Positions 1 to 9,044 of a stretch of DNA of 38,144 nucleotides are shown here, one piece after another. Positions within the stretch are counted from its first letter, which is position 1, and every line of letters starts with the position of its first letter. This DNA comes from Cytophagales bacterium (GTDB lineage Bacteria > Bacteroidota > Bacteroidia > Cytophagales > ES-bin-26): the NCBI GenBank assembly GCA_014379925.1, contig JACMKY010000493.1, positions 1-38,144 of the forward strand, given 5' to 3'. The notes beneath the pieces are model-generated. The model did no database searches. It had not been told where the DNA came from and was given only the letters and a program-made list of their open reading frames with translations. A program made the position numbers and the translations under genes.

Positions 1-208
1 CGACGGCCTGGTTGACCGCTTCCCGGTTGCGCACGTCGAAGCACAGGACGTGGATGTCGGTTCGGGATTGCAGTTGCGCGGCCAACTCCCGCAGGCGGTC
101 TTCGCGCCGCCCGCAGACAAGAAGGCGAAAGCCGAGGCCGGCCAGGGTTTCGGCCGTGGCCCGGCCAATACCCGAGGTGGCCCCGGTAATGAGCGCAGTT
201 TGGTTCAT
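1..208 (-). CDS. SDR-family short-chain dehydrogenase, N-terminal part (runs off window start)
   Basis: Minus-strand ATG at 206-208; translation MNQTALITGATSGIGRATAETLAGLGFRLLVCGRREDRLRELAAQL contains the TGxxxGIG Rossmann motif of SDRs. Confidence 0.85.
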   Translation of the reverse strand, partial: MNQTALITGATSGIGRATAETLAGLGFRLLVCGRREDRLRELAAQLQSRTDIHVLCFDVRNREAVNQAV

Positions 209-269
209 CGGTAGTGAGTTTATCGGGCAAGGAGTAAGGAAATATCGAGCTGAAGAATGTCCAATGTTC

Positions 270-313
270 AATGTCGAAGGATGAAATCGTTTCTTTCTTC
301 GTAATTCGACATT
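270..313. repeat. Intergenic inverted repeat AATGTCGAA ... TTCGACATT, preceded by a 7-bp-period AATGT repeat
   Basis: Arms 270-278 and 305-313 are perfect 9-bp complements; partially complementary GAAGGATGAAA/TTTCTTTCTTC nested inside; upstream AATGTCC AATGTTC AATGTCG. Confidence 0.55.
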
Positions 314-373
314 TCTTCGGTCCGCCGACGCGGTTCATCAGTTCGACACTCCAGTTGTTTAACCGGCAACTGC

Positions 374-1174
374 CTACTCAAAGTGCAGGTAGAGCGAAAC
401 GGTGTGGGTGGTCAGGCGGTTGAGGCCCCGGCTGTACACGTTTCGGTCGGGAACCAGCAGGTCGGCGATGCCGTGCGAAAAACGGATTTCGGGCGAAAAC
501 TTCACGAATTCATAAAACAGGTCGAAGCCCGCCCCGTATTCAATGGCCAGGTCTTTGTTGAGGACATTGAGCCGTTCGCTGCCACCCTGTTTTTTCTTGG
601 TATTGGCCTCCACACTTCCCTTGATGCCCGCCACCATGTACATCCGCACGTTGTCGCGCCGTTCCGATTGGTATTTCAGCAGCAGCGGCAGTTCGATGTT
701 GGTGGATTCGCGGCTTTGGGTGGCGCTGCGGCCGCTCTGGAACGCGTAATCAATGTCGCGGGTGTAGAACGAGACGGTGGGCAGCACCCGCACCGAAAAG
801 TAGCGGGCAAACCGGTAGTTGACGATGAAGCCCAGCCCGAACCCGTTGGTATTTTTCGGGGTGATGGCCACCACAGAATCTTTGTAATTCACGAACTGGT
901 CGCTGTGGCGGAGGTTGTAGTGGGTACCGTGGAGAGCCAGGAAGAAGCCGTAGTGCATGATCCGGTTCTCGTATTCGGCCTGGTTGATGCCGTAGAAGTT
1001 TTGTTTCGAGGAAGGAATCTTCTGGCCCAATACCGGATCGGCGGCCAGCCAGAGGGGAAAAATGGCGATCAGGATACGGACGGCTTGACGGGGTGCCGCC
1101 CAGGGGGGGGCATTTTCAATACTGGTTTTTTTCCCAGGTAGATGGAGCAAATGCCAAAAGTAAGGGGTATGCAT
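374..1174 (-). CDS. porT: PorT-like outer-membrane beta-barrel protein (type IX secretion/gliding); start uncertain
   Basis: Beta-barrel-like sequence ending in aromatic SLYLHFE; hydrophobic signal-like RILIAIFPLWLAADPVLGQ; immediately downstream of ubiE as in many Bacteroidota. The only in-frame ATG (1174) overlaps ubiE by about 106 bp. Confidence 0.7.
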   Translation of the reverse strand: MHTPYFWHLLHLPGKKTSIENAPPWAAPRQAVRILIAIFPLWLAADPVLGQKIPSSKQNFYGINQAEYENRIMHYGFFLALHGTHYNLRHSDQFVNYKDSVVAITPKNTNGFGLGFIVNYRFARYFSVRVLPTVSFYTRDIDYAFQSGRSATQSRESTNIELPLLLKYQSERRDNVRMYMVAGIKGSVEANTKKKQGGSERLNVLNKDLAIEYGAGFDLFYEFVKFSPEIRFSHGIADLLVPDRNVYSRGLNRLTTHTVSLYLHFE

Positions 1175-1851
1175 CGGGTTGATTGGAAACCAGCTTGCTT
1201 AAAAATCCGGAGAAAGTCCTCGCCGTCCGGAAAGGCCTGCACCGATTCGGGCAGGTAGGTATAGGCCGCCCGGTCCTTGGACACTGCCCGCCCCACCAGG
1301 GGCAGCACGGCGCGGGAATAGAAACGGTACAATTGCTTGAACGGAAACGCCCGGGGCTTCGAAAACTCCACCACCACGCAGGTGCCGTCCGGCTTGGTTA
1401 CCCGGTGCATATCGCGCAGCCCCTTCGCCAAGTCCTCGAAATTCCGCACCCCGAATGAAACGATGACCGCGTCGAAATAATTGTCATCGAACGGCAACCG
1501 CTCCGAGTCGCCGGTCCGCAGTTCGATCACCGACTCCAAACCCATCCGCTTGATCTTCTCCCGGCCTACCTTCAACATCCCCTCCGAAATGTCGACTCCG
1601 ATCACCCGGCGGGGTTGGAGGGCCAGGGCCTCGATGGCGAAATCGCCCGTTCCGGTGGCAATGTCGAGGATCAGTTGGGGGGCGGCGGAACGCAGGAGCC
1701 GGATCGCCCGCTTGCGCCAATAGATGTCGATGCCCAGGCTCAGGAGGTGGTTGAGGAAATCGTACTTGGGCGAAATGTTGTCGAACATCCGCGCCACCTG
1801 CTCTTTCTTGCCGGCTTGCTGCTCTTTGTACGGAATGACTGTCTTGGCCAT
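1069..1851 (-). CDS. ubiE: Demethylmenaquinone methyltransferase UbiE/MenG
   Basis: MFDNISPKYDFLNHLLSLGIDIYWRKRAI, LDIATGTGDFAIEA, GFQSTRCIPLTFGICSIYLGKK; ATG at 1851 (MAKTVIPYKEQ). Confidence 0.95.
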   Translation of the reverse strand: MAKTVIPYKEQQAGKKEQVARMFDNISPKYDFLNHLLSLGIDIYWRKRAIRLLRSAAPQLILDIATGTGDFAIEALALQPRRVIGVDISEGMLKVGREKIKRMGLESVIELRTGDSERLPFDDNYFDAVIVSFGVRNFEDLAKGLRDMHRVTKPDGTCVVVEFSKPRAFPFKQLYRFYSRAVLPLVGRAVSKDRAAYTYLPESVQAFPDGEDFLRIFKQAGFQSTRCIPLTFGICSIYLGKKPVLKMPPPGRHPVKPSVS

Positions 1852-2398
1852 GGGCGATTCTTGCGGGTGCAAAACTGCACTTTTTTCAGAAGAAACCCGG
1901 CAGTACGGCCAATTGTTGCGGGAGGTTGGTGATGGAATGAGCAAATTACCTGGCCGATTTTACGGGATCACCCGGCTAAGCTGCGGAAGCACCGCTTTTA
2001 GACCAACCCGGCATCGCTGGGCGTTGAATCGGAAATGTTCAATTGAATATTTTAATTTCAAGGTCCCCGCAATCCGTTGGGGTGGTCCGGCAATCCGGCG
2101 CCCACGCGTGCCTTCGCTTGCGAACCGCCCGGCAGCGGCCCAGTCCGAAGGAACGCGGTCCCGTAATCGGCGGACTGGCGACGAGAGCCGCCTTGGGCGG
2201 CTGGCCGCTGCGTTCCTAAAGGGCCCAGTTGCTACTGTATCGCTTTTGCTTGCGACTGGTGACTCTTGACTTACGACTGCTTAAAGCGCAGGCTTTTGGT
2301 TGCCCCTTGCGGTTCTCCCGCGTTTTTTCCCGCAAAACTTGGCCATTCCCCGATTCCTGCCTTACTTACTGGAAAAGATTCATCCCAACCCATTCACT

Positions 2399-3568
2399 AT
2401 GGAAGCCACCACTACCGTTGCCGCCCCGGTTGGCGCCCTGCCGGGGGAGAAAACCAAGCCAACCCGCCTTGCCTCGCTCGACGCCCTGCGCGGGTTCGAT
2501 ATGTTCTGGATCATGGGCGGCGAAGGCATCGCCCACGCCCTGGCCAAAACCACCCGCTGGCCGGTGTTCAACTGGCTGTCCAAGGAACTGGAACACACGC
2601 CCTGGCACGGCTTCACTTTTTACGACATGATCTTCCCGCTGTTTTTGTTCATTGCCGGGGTATCCATGCCGTTTTCGCTGGGGGCGAGGTTGGCCAAAGC
2701 GGACGGCGGGGCCAGCAAGCGCGCCCTGTACGCTTCCATGATCCGGCGCACGCTGCTGCTCATTTTCCTGGGAATGGTCGTCAACGGCTTGTTCGAATGG
2801 AATGGCTACGAGAACACCCGCTTTGCCAGCGTACTGGGCCGCATTGGACTGGCCTGGTTTTTCGCGGGACTGATTTACCTCAATACGCACCTGCGCGGGC
2901 AAATCCTCTGGTTCGTCGGCTTGCTGGTGGGGTATTGGGCCGCGATGACGCTGGTGCCGGTGCCGGGCTTCGGGGCGGGCGTGCTCACCACCGAAGGCAG
3001 TCTGGCCGCCTACTTGGACCGCCTGCTGCTTCCCGGCAAACTCTACCTCGGCGTGCACGACCCCGAAGGCCTGTTTTCGGCCATTCCCGCCGTTGGAACG
3101 GCGTTGCTGGGGGTGTTCACGGGGCGATTTCTGCGCCACGACTCCCCGCGGTGGCCGATGGTGCGCAAGGGAATCGCCCTGGCGGTGGCCGGGACCGTGC
3201 TGTTGGGTCTGGGCAGCGCGTGGAACCTGGTTTTTCCCATCAACAAAAACCTGTGGACGAGTTCGTTCGTGGTATACGTAGGTGGCTGGAGTCTGATCTT
3301 CCTGGCGGTTTTCTACCTGATCATCGACGTGGCAGGCTACCGCCGGTGGGCCTTTCTGTTTACCCTCATCGGGCTTAACTCCATCACCATCTACCTGGCT
3401 TCGCACGGGATGATCAACTTCCTGTCGACGGCCAACTTCTTTTTCGGCGGGTTGATCAGGCAAGCCCCCGAACCCTGGCAAGCCGTGTGGACGGCCACGG
3501 CCATCGTGGTGGTGCAACTGGCCCTGCTGTACTTCCTCTACCGGAACAAGCTGTTTTTGCGGGTATGA
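2399..3568 (+). CDS. DUF5009/heparan-alpha-glucosaminide N-acetyltransferase-like membrane acyltransferase
   Basis: RLASLDALRGFDMFWIMGGEG N-terminal signature and multiple TM segments; start taken at MEATTTV. Confidence 0.85.
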   Translation: MEATTTVAAPVGALPGEKTKPTRLASLDALRGFDMFWIMGGEGIAHALAKTTRWPVFNWLSKELEHTPWHGFTFYDMIFPLFLFIAGVSMPFSLGARLAKADGGASKRALYASMIRRTLLLIFLGMVVNGLFEWNGYENTRFASVLGRIGLAWFFAGLIYLNTHLRGQILWFVGLLVGYWAAMTLVPVPGFGAGVLTTEGSLAAYLDRLLLPGKLYLGVHDPEGLFSAIPAVGTALLGVFTGRFLRHDSPRWPMVRKGIALAVAGTVLLGLGSAWNLVFPINKNLWTSSFVVYVGGWSLIFLAVFYLIIDVAGYRRWAFLFTLIGLNSITIYLASHGMINFLSTANFFFGGLIRQAPEPWQAVWTATAIVVVQLALLYFLYRNKLFLRV

Positions 3569-3664
3569 GCCGGAGTCAGCGGTTGAGCCGTACGGGTTGG
3601 GAGGGTGCGTTGAGTTGGCAAGAAGGATGGAGTGGTGGCGAGTTTACGGTGACTGTAAATAGCT

Positions 3665-3716
3665 GCGACCAAACGGCGGCTGGTGTCTGCAACAACACCA
3701 GCCGCCGTTTGGTCGC
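3665..3716. terminator. Bidirectional terminator-like hairpin between convergent genes
   Basis: Perfect 22-bp arms GCGACCAAACGGCGGCTGGTGT (3665-3686) / ACACCAGCCGCCGTTTGGTCGC (3695-3716), 8-nt loop; lies between convergent CDS ends 3568(+) and 3758(-); GATTTTT follows on the + strand. Confidence 0.8.
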
Positions 3717-3757
3717 GGCCGATTTTTGGGTTTCGTGACGGAAGAGAATAAAAGCGT

Positions 3758-5995
3758 CTAATTCTGGGAACCCGATCCCGGTGGTTGAAAATTTGGGTGA
3801 CCCAGTTGCCAAAGCAGGAACGAACAGGCGTCGGCGTAGGTCGCTAACCGCTGCTGCTTCGTGACACCGGGGCCGTGGCCGGTCTGGTAATCGACCCGCA
3901 ACATCACCGGCTTATTGCTCGAGGTGGCCGCCTGCAACCGGGCCGCCATCTTCGCCATCAGCCAGGGATCAACGCGCGGGTCGTTGATGCCCGTACCGAG
4001 CAGCACGGCCGGGTAGTTGGTGCGGTCTTTCACGTGGTGATAGGCGCTCATTTGGTGCAGAATCCGGAAACCTGCTTCCGTTTTCACGCTGCCGAATTCG
4101 GGGATGTTTGGTACGCCATTGGCCGTGGTTTCGAAGCGCAGCATGTCGGTCAGACCAACGGCAATGCCGACGGCGCGGAACAGGTCGGGGCGCTCGGTGA
4201 TGGCCCGGCCAATGAGAATGCCGCCCGCGCTGATGCCCAACCCGCCCAGGTGCGCCGGGGTGGTGTATTTTTCCCCAATCAGGTACTCGGCGCAGGCAAT
4301 GAAATCCTGCCAGGTATTCGGCTTGGTCGCTTGGTAGCCCGCCCGGTGCCACTCCTCCCCGTATTCACCCCCACCCCGCACGTGCGCTACGGCGTAGATG
4401 CCGCCCTGCTCCAGCCAGGCCGACAGCAGCGGCCCGTTGCCCGGCAACTGCGGAATGCCGTAGGCCCCGTAGCCATTGAGCCAGGTCGGGTGGGTGCCGT
4501 CTAATTTTATCCCTTTTTTGTGGATGATGGAGAGCGGAATGAGCGTACCGTCCGTGGCTTTGGCTTTCACTTCGCGAACCACCACGTTTTTCAATTCATC
4601 GGCTGGTCCCTCGGGTTGCAGACCAAGCGCCTCGGCTTGACGCGTAGTGGGATTCCAGGCAAACGGCCGGGGGGTTTTTACCCACGAGGTCAGCGAAAAC
4701 AACAGGCCCGGCACCCGCGCATCGGCCTGCACCTCGGCCAGCGTTCCGTCGAAAGGCAACGCAACGTACGACTCATCTTCACTTTTTTTGAACGGAATGC
4801 GCCGTAACTGACCCAATCCACCGTCCAACTGTTGAACGTACAAGGCATCCTCGGCCACGTGCAGGGCCCCTTCTCCCACGATGTAACTGCCACTCAGCAC
4901 GGCCTCGCCGGGGGGCACCACGACCGTAGCGGTCGCCAAATCCGGGTTTTTCAGGCTGGTACGAATGACCTGGTAGCGGGGGGCGTTTTTGTGCGTAATC
5001 AGGTACAGATCATCGCCGTGAACGGCCGCATCCGTCACCTCGTCGGCCATATCGCAAACCTTACGCCAGGGGATGACCGGCCGGCCAATGGTTGCCAGGG
5101 GAGCTACGTAACCCGCTTTTCCGCCCCCAACGCCCGTTTCGACGGAGGCCAGCACGTAGTCCGAGTTCGCAAACGTGTGCAGCCGGGGCAGCAGCGTCGG
5201 GCCTACCTCGATGGCCGGATCAACGCCGTATCCGAAAACAACCTGGTCCTCGTCGGCCGACGTACCGACGACGTGCCGGTACACGCGCTTTTTCTGCTGC
5301 AATTCGGTTTTGGGCGCGTCGGTCGGCAGTTGCGGCAGCCGGGTGTAGAAAAATGACCGGTTATCGGGCAGCCAGGCTACCCCGCCGTACCGCGCCCGGT
5401 CGATGGTTTCGCCCGTTTCGCGGCCCGTCGCTACGTCGTAGATGCGGATATAGGTGTTTTCCGAACCACCCGCCGCCAGCCCGACGGCGATCAGTTTGCC
5501 ATCCCAGGAGGGTTGAAAATAACTGATCGACACCGGTTGTCCGTGGGTTGGTTGCACAGTATCCGGATTAACCAGCCGCGTTTCCGGCCCCGTCAGCCCC
5601 GGCCGGAAGTACAGCCGGGCCAGGTTTTCGTTCGCGTTCGTTTTAAGGTACACGTACTGCTCACCGGGCAACCGCAGGACGCTGCTCACGCGGGCCGGCG
5701 ACGCGTTGCTCCATTCCGTGAGTCGCTCCAGCAAGATCCGCCGACCCGGAATCTGGTTCAGTACTGACTGGGTGTGGGCGGCCTGACCTTTCATCCAGTG
5801 AAGCAGTTCCGGATTTTTCATATCCTCCATCCAGCGGTACGGATCGGTGATTTTGGTCCCGAAGTAATCGTCCACCACCGGGCGGATGGGAGCTACGGGG
5901 GGCAGGACCGGGTTTGGTTGAGCGCGGCCTGCGTGAGTGAACAGTACCATGGCCACCAACGCAGTGGCCGTGGTAGGAAGAATATTGATGGGCAT
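3758..5995 (-). CDS. S9 family prolyl oligopeptidase, secreted
   Basis: Signal peptide MPINILPTTATALVAMVLFTHAGRA; YFGTKITDPYRWMED; C-terminal alpha/beta hydrolase with LGGLGISAGGILIGRAITERPDLF, ND.RVDPW and TGHGPG. Confidence 0.93.
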   Translation of the reverse strand: MPINILPTTATALVAMVLFTHAGRAQPNPVLPPVAPIRPVVDDYFGTKITDPYRWMEDMKNPELLHWMKGQAAHTQSVLNQIPGRRILLERLTEWSNASPARVSSVLRLPGEQYVYLKTNANENLARLYFRPGLTGPETRLVNPDTVQPTHGQPVSISYFQPSWDGKLIAVGLAAGGSENTYIRIYDVATGRETGETIDRARYGGVAWLPDNRSFFYTRLPQLPTDAPKTELQQKKRVYRHVVGTSADEDQVVFGYGVDPAIEVGPTLLPRLHTFANSDYVLASVETGVGGGKAGYVAPLATIGRPVIPWRKVCDMADEVTDAAVHGDDLYLITHKNAPRYQVIRTSLKNPDLATATVVVPPGEAVLSGSYIVGEGALHVAEDALYVQQLDGGLGQLRRIPFKKSEDESYVALPFDGTLAEVQADARVPGLLFSLTSWVKTPRPFAWNPTTRQAEALGLQPEGPADELKNVVVREVKAKATDGTLIPLSIIHKKGIKLDGTHPTWLNGYGAYGIPQLPGNGPLLSAWLEQGGIYAVAHVRGGGEYGEEWHRAGYQATKPNTWQDFIACAEYLIGEKYTTPAHLGGLGISAGGILIGRAITERPDLFRAVGIAVGLTDMLRFETTANGVPNIPEFGSVKTEAGFRILHQMSAYHHVKDRTNYPAVLLGTGINDPRVDPWLMAKMAARLQAATSSNKPVMLRVDYQTGHGPGVTKQQRLATYADACSFLLWQLGHPNFQPPGSGSQN

Positions 5996-6080
5996 CGGTT
6001 GGGGTTTTTAGGCCGGGCAATTGGGCGCCGGCCAACGCTGAAGGCTTGGCCTGAATGCGCTTAAAATCGACAATCAGGCA

Positions 6081-6992
6081 TTAGTATATCAAAAAAGGCG
6101 CGTGTTCATCGTTGCAAGCCCCCAAATGAACCCTTTGGCAAGGATTGTATCCGTGGGCCCTGGATTGGTACGTTTTGTCGCTGTAGATGTACCAGTCCTC
6201 TACTCCCCTGGGGGCGATGTCAAAAGACCACCTTGGCACCCAGTGCCACGAGAGACACAAAAAGCCGTAACATTCCAATCGTTCCCCGCTAAAATGAATA
6301 CCGGTTTCAAAATCGGGAGCCATGGCGACCACTTTGGTCCAAGAATCGTTGGCCGTTTGGTAACAAGCTTGCGGCACATTCGTCCGGGACCGCCGGAACT
6401 TGTTTTCGCTAATAAAATTATCGATGAACCACTGTGCGCCGTAGTTGTCATTAAAGTAGTCCGCTGTACAGCCGGTGGCCTCCGTTCGCGCACTGCCTCC
6501 TTCGGTCCGTTTAGAGCCGGGTAGTTCAGCTGGGAATGGCAAGGGAGGGGTCGAATCCCGTTCCGCTTTGGCTTGAGTAAGGCGGGCCTGCGCTTGCGCC
6601 AAGCGGTTGATTGTCGCCTGGTCGGGCGCACTGGCAATGGCTCGGTAGATGGCAACCAGCGACTGCCCTTTTTCACTCATCAAGTCCAGTTTGCTGCTGA
6701 TTTGCAAAGAGGCACTGAGCCGGGCGTTCTGCCTACCAGGCTTGGGCGCTGTCCGCGAATGCCGAATGGCTACCTCGCCGGGCGCAAACTCGTGGAAGCC
6801 AACGAAGCTTCCGTCTTCGTAGCGGACCACGGCCAGCGTATCGCCCGTGATTACATTGGTGGAATCGTTGCCCTTGGCCACCCCGGGCGTTTCTTGTACG
6901 GGTCCGGAGAGCGGGTCTTTCGAGCAGGAAATCGCCGTCCCGGCGAACAACAAGGCAATAAAGTACTTGAAAACAGATTGTCTGTTTTTCAT
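6081..6992 (-). CDS. Hypothetical secreted lipoprotein with Cys/aromatic-rich C-terminal domain
   Basis: Start MKNRQSVFKYFIALLFAGTAISCSKDP (lipobox AISC); ATG at 6992. Confidence 0.75.
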   Translation of the reverse strand: MKNRQSVFKYFIALLFAGTAISCSKDPLSGPVQETPGVAKGNDSTNVITGDTLAVVRYEDGSFVGFHEFAPGEVAIRHSRTAPKPGRQNARLSASLQISSKLDLMSEKGQSLVAIYRAIASAPDQATINRLAQAQARLTQAKAERDSTPPLPFPAELPGSKRTEGGSARTEATGCTADYFNDNYGAQWFIDNFISENKFRRSRTNVPQACYQTANDSWTKVVAMAPDFETGIHFSGERLECYGFLCLSWHWVPRWSFDIAPRGVEDWYIYSDKTYQSRAHGYNPCQRVHLGACNDEHAPFLIY

Positions 6993-7038
6993 TGGTGTGA
7001 ATAAATTGGTTTGGGCAAAATGAAGTTGACTACGGCAG

Positions 7039-7083
7039 CAAAAGTAGAAGATCAGCAACCGGCTGGAAATAGTACTTTCGTAC
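7039..7083 (-). promoter_or_regulatory. Candidate promoter A: operator GTACGAAAGTACTA + TTT + N20 + TACTTTTG
   Basis: Minus-strand GTACGAAAGTACTATTTCCAGCCGGTTGCTGATCTTCTACTTTTG upstream of the 6992 start; -7 matches Bacteroidota TANNTTTG. Confidence 0.6.
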
Positions 7084-7522
7084 CCATTTTTGATCGACCA
7101 GCGCGTAGAAATTGGAACGGCAACGATGCCTGGCAGAGAGTGAAAAAGCGGCAGCTGAGCGGCCACCGGCACCGCTTCAAGCAGGCTGACGGAGGACTGC
7201 GCGGGAATAATTCGGGTCCGGTTGAAGTTTGCGGCCCCAAGGGGCATCCGGTACTCCCCTTCCGTGCATTCCCGGCACTCCATTGAGACGAGTAAGTTGA
7301 TCTCGAAGAGGCAGACGACGCTCCCTTACCCGGCGGTACGATGCGCTCAACAACCAGTAGCCGCGCGTCGTCCCCACGGTAAAGCACCTTTTTAAGCAGG
7401 CAAAGATCACCCACTCGCCGGAACGTTGGCTACGACGCAGATCAGTTGAGTAGTCCGAAACCCCGCGGTGTTTTTGCGGAAGGTTCCGCCTGGGATGAGG
7501 TTGGGATCGCTTTGGGATTTGG

Positions 7523-7918
7523 TTAGTCGATGCGGATAGCGATGTAATAGCCCGTCCCCTTCAGTACGTTGGCAGAGTGAATGACTCCTCTCGGAATCCA
7601 TATGCAGGCGTTGTTGCTTACCGTGTACACTTCATCCTCCAACTGAATTCGATAAACCAGTTCTTGTTCGGAAATGATGAGGTTGACTTCATCATAATCT
7701 TCGTGCACGTGCGGCTCCGTGTATTCCAAAGGGGGATATTGAACGGGCGATACTTGGTGAACCCCCAGGTGAAGGGGAAAACGCTTGGCGGTGTAACGCG
7801 TGATGGCTGCCGTATTGCGGTGAAAAGGCACCGCAGCGAGTGCTTCGGGTAGCATCTTGAAAATAAGCGATTCCTGGTCGTTTTCGGCGAAAAGTAAACG
7901 GTCGATTGAAGGTTGCAT
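7523..7918 (-). CDS. Cupin-domain protein
   Basis: EPHVHEDYDEVNLIISEQELVYRIQLEDEVYTVSNNACIWIPRGVIHSANV, cupin metal-binding pattern; start MQPSIDRLL. Confidence 0.75.
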   Translation of the reverse strand: MQPSIDRLLFAENDQESLIFKMLPEALAAVPFHRNTAAITRYTAKRFPLHLGVHQVSPVQYPPLEYTEPHVHEDYDEVNLIISEQELVYRIQLEDEVYTVSNNACIWIPRGVIHSANVLKGTGYYIAIRID

Positions 7919-7973
7919 AATTAAAGTGAGGGGGTGTTTGAGTCGATTTAAGAAAACGGATGACTGGTTTATT

Positions 7974-8498
7974 TCAATATTTAAGCCCGGAGAAGCCAGC
8001 ATAACCAGGCGCAAGCCCACTGGTTTGATGTGCATACGGCGTCATAATCCGCAGTAGCATCCAAAACGCCAGTCCCAGCCTCAAGAAACCGGGAATGACC
8101 CGGAGTGGTAGGTCAGTGCTAATGAGCCGTTCAATGGCTTCTTTAGAAAAGCCGGTCTCGTCCAACTGGGCTTGAATCGGGATCTGAATCACCGCCGTGG
8201 AAACCCAACCAATGAGCCCGAGAATGAACAGAGTCCATACCGACCACCGCGGAATGGCAGAGGGCCTGAACCAGAGCATCAGTACGTTAAAAACGGTGGC
8301 AAACAGCGCGGGCAGCACCATCGACGCAACAATGCGGGGACCCAATGCCTGGTGATACGCTTTGAATTCGGCCGCCCCGATCAGCAGCCAAGTTGGATAA
8401 TTGACCAGGCTCTCAACCGTGCCACCACCCGCACTGAAAAAGGTGAGGAGAAAAAAAACGGCGGTAACCCAACGGGCACGATGACTAATTGGTTTCAT
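7974..8498 (-). CDS. Small multi-pass membrane protein (DUF1772-like, tentative)
   Basis: Four hydrophobic segments; FFSAGGGTVESLVNYPTWLLIGAAEFKAYHQAL. Confidence 0.65.
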   Translation of the reverse strand: MKPISHRARWVTAVFFLLTFFSAGGGTVESLVNYPTWLLIGAAEFKAYHQALGPRIVASMVLPALFATVFNVLMLWFRPSAIPRWSVWTLFILGLIGWVSTAVIQIPIQAQLDETGFSKEAIERLISTDLPLRVIPGFLRLGLAFWMLLRIMTPYAHQTSGLAPGYAGFSGLKY

Positions 8499-8515
8499 AG
8501 AATTTACGGTGAAAG

Positions 8516-8944
8516 TTAAAACTCAACGCGCACCTGATCCATAATGCGCAGCACCGATTCCTGCCGGAACCGTTGCTTGTAGGCCCCGATGATTTCCCTC
8601 AGCTTCCGGCGAGACTCGTTTTCATCGGGGTGGGCCAGTTCCAGCAGAAAAGTGGACTCCCGAACGATGGTACCACTTGAATCCCGCCACTGCCCCTCGG
8701 CCCGCCAGACCGTCAGCCCGTCGGGGAAGCGGGGCGTCACCACCTCGGCCAGGAACTGCCGCCAGTTTTGCTCCGACACCTGCCCGCTATCCGGCAGCGA
8801 CCGGCCGAAATACAGCCGGTCCAGCGTCCAGGCCGACGCTTCGGCACGGGGGCGGCGGTGCGGCAGGCTGTCTTTTGCGCAGGAACTGAGTAGCAGAAAA
8901 GCAATCAGGAATGAATACAGGCGTGGCAATCGGATGGATTTCAT
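8516..8944 (-). CDS. DUF3574-like lipoprotein
   Basis: Lipobox LLLSSCAK; LDRLYFGRSLPDSGQVSEQNWRQFLAEVVTPRFPDGLTVWRAEGQW resembles DUF3574. Confidence 0.75.
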   Translation of the reverse strand: MKSIRLPRLYSFLIAFLLLSSCAKDSLPHRRPRAEASAWTLDRLYFGRSLPDSGQVSEQNWRQFLAEVVTPRFPDGLTVWRAEGQWRDSSGTIVRESTFLLELAHPDENESRRKLREIIGAYKQRFRQESVLRIMDQVRVEF

Positions 8945-8963
8945 GGGTCAATTAGTTCGGCAG

Positions 8964-9009
8964 CAAAGGTAGCGGGTGGGCCATCGCCGGATCAATAGTA
9001 CTTTACTAC
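8964..9009 (-). promoter_or_regulatory. Candidate promoter B: operator GTAGTAAAGTACTA + TTG + N21 + TACCTTTG
   Basis: Minus-strand sequence 20 bp upstream of the 8944 start; same layout as promoter A. Confidence 0.65.
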
Positions 9010-9044
9010 CAAACTCGGAGCAACTGGCGATGGCGGATAAATTA

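Noticed and set aside
383-1141. 252-aa plus-strand ORF opposite porT
   Set aside because: Antisense shadow; porT on the other strand has coherent beta-barrel features and synteny
2366-3517. 383-aa minus-strand ORF opposite the acyltransferase gene
   Set aside because: Antisense shadow ORF in GC-rich DNA; His/Gln/Gly/Arg-rich composition with no domain signature
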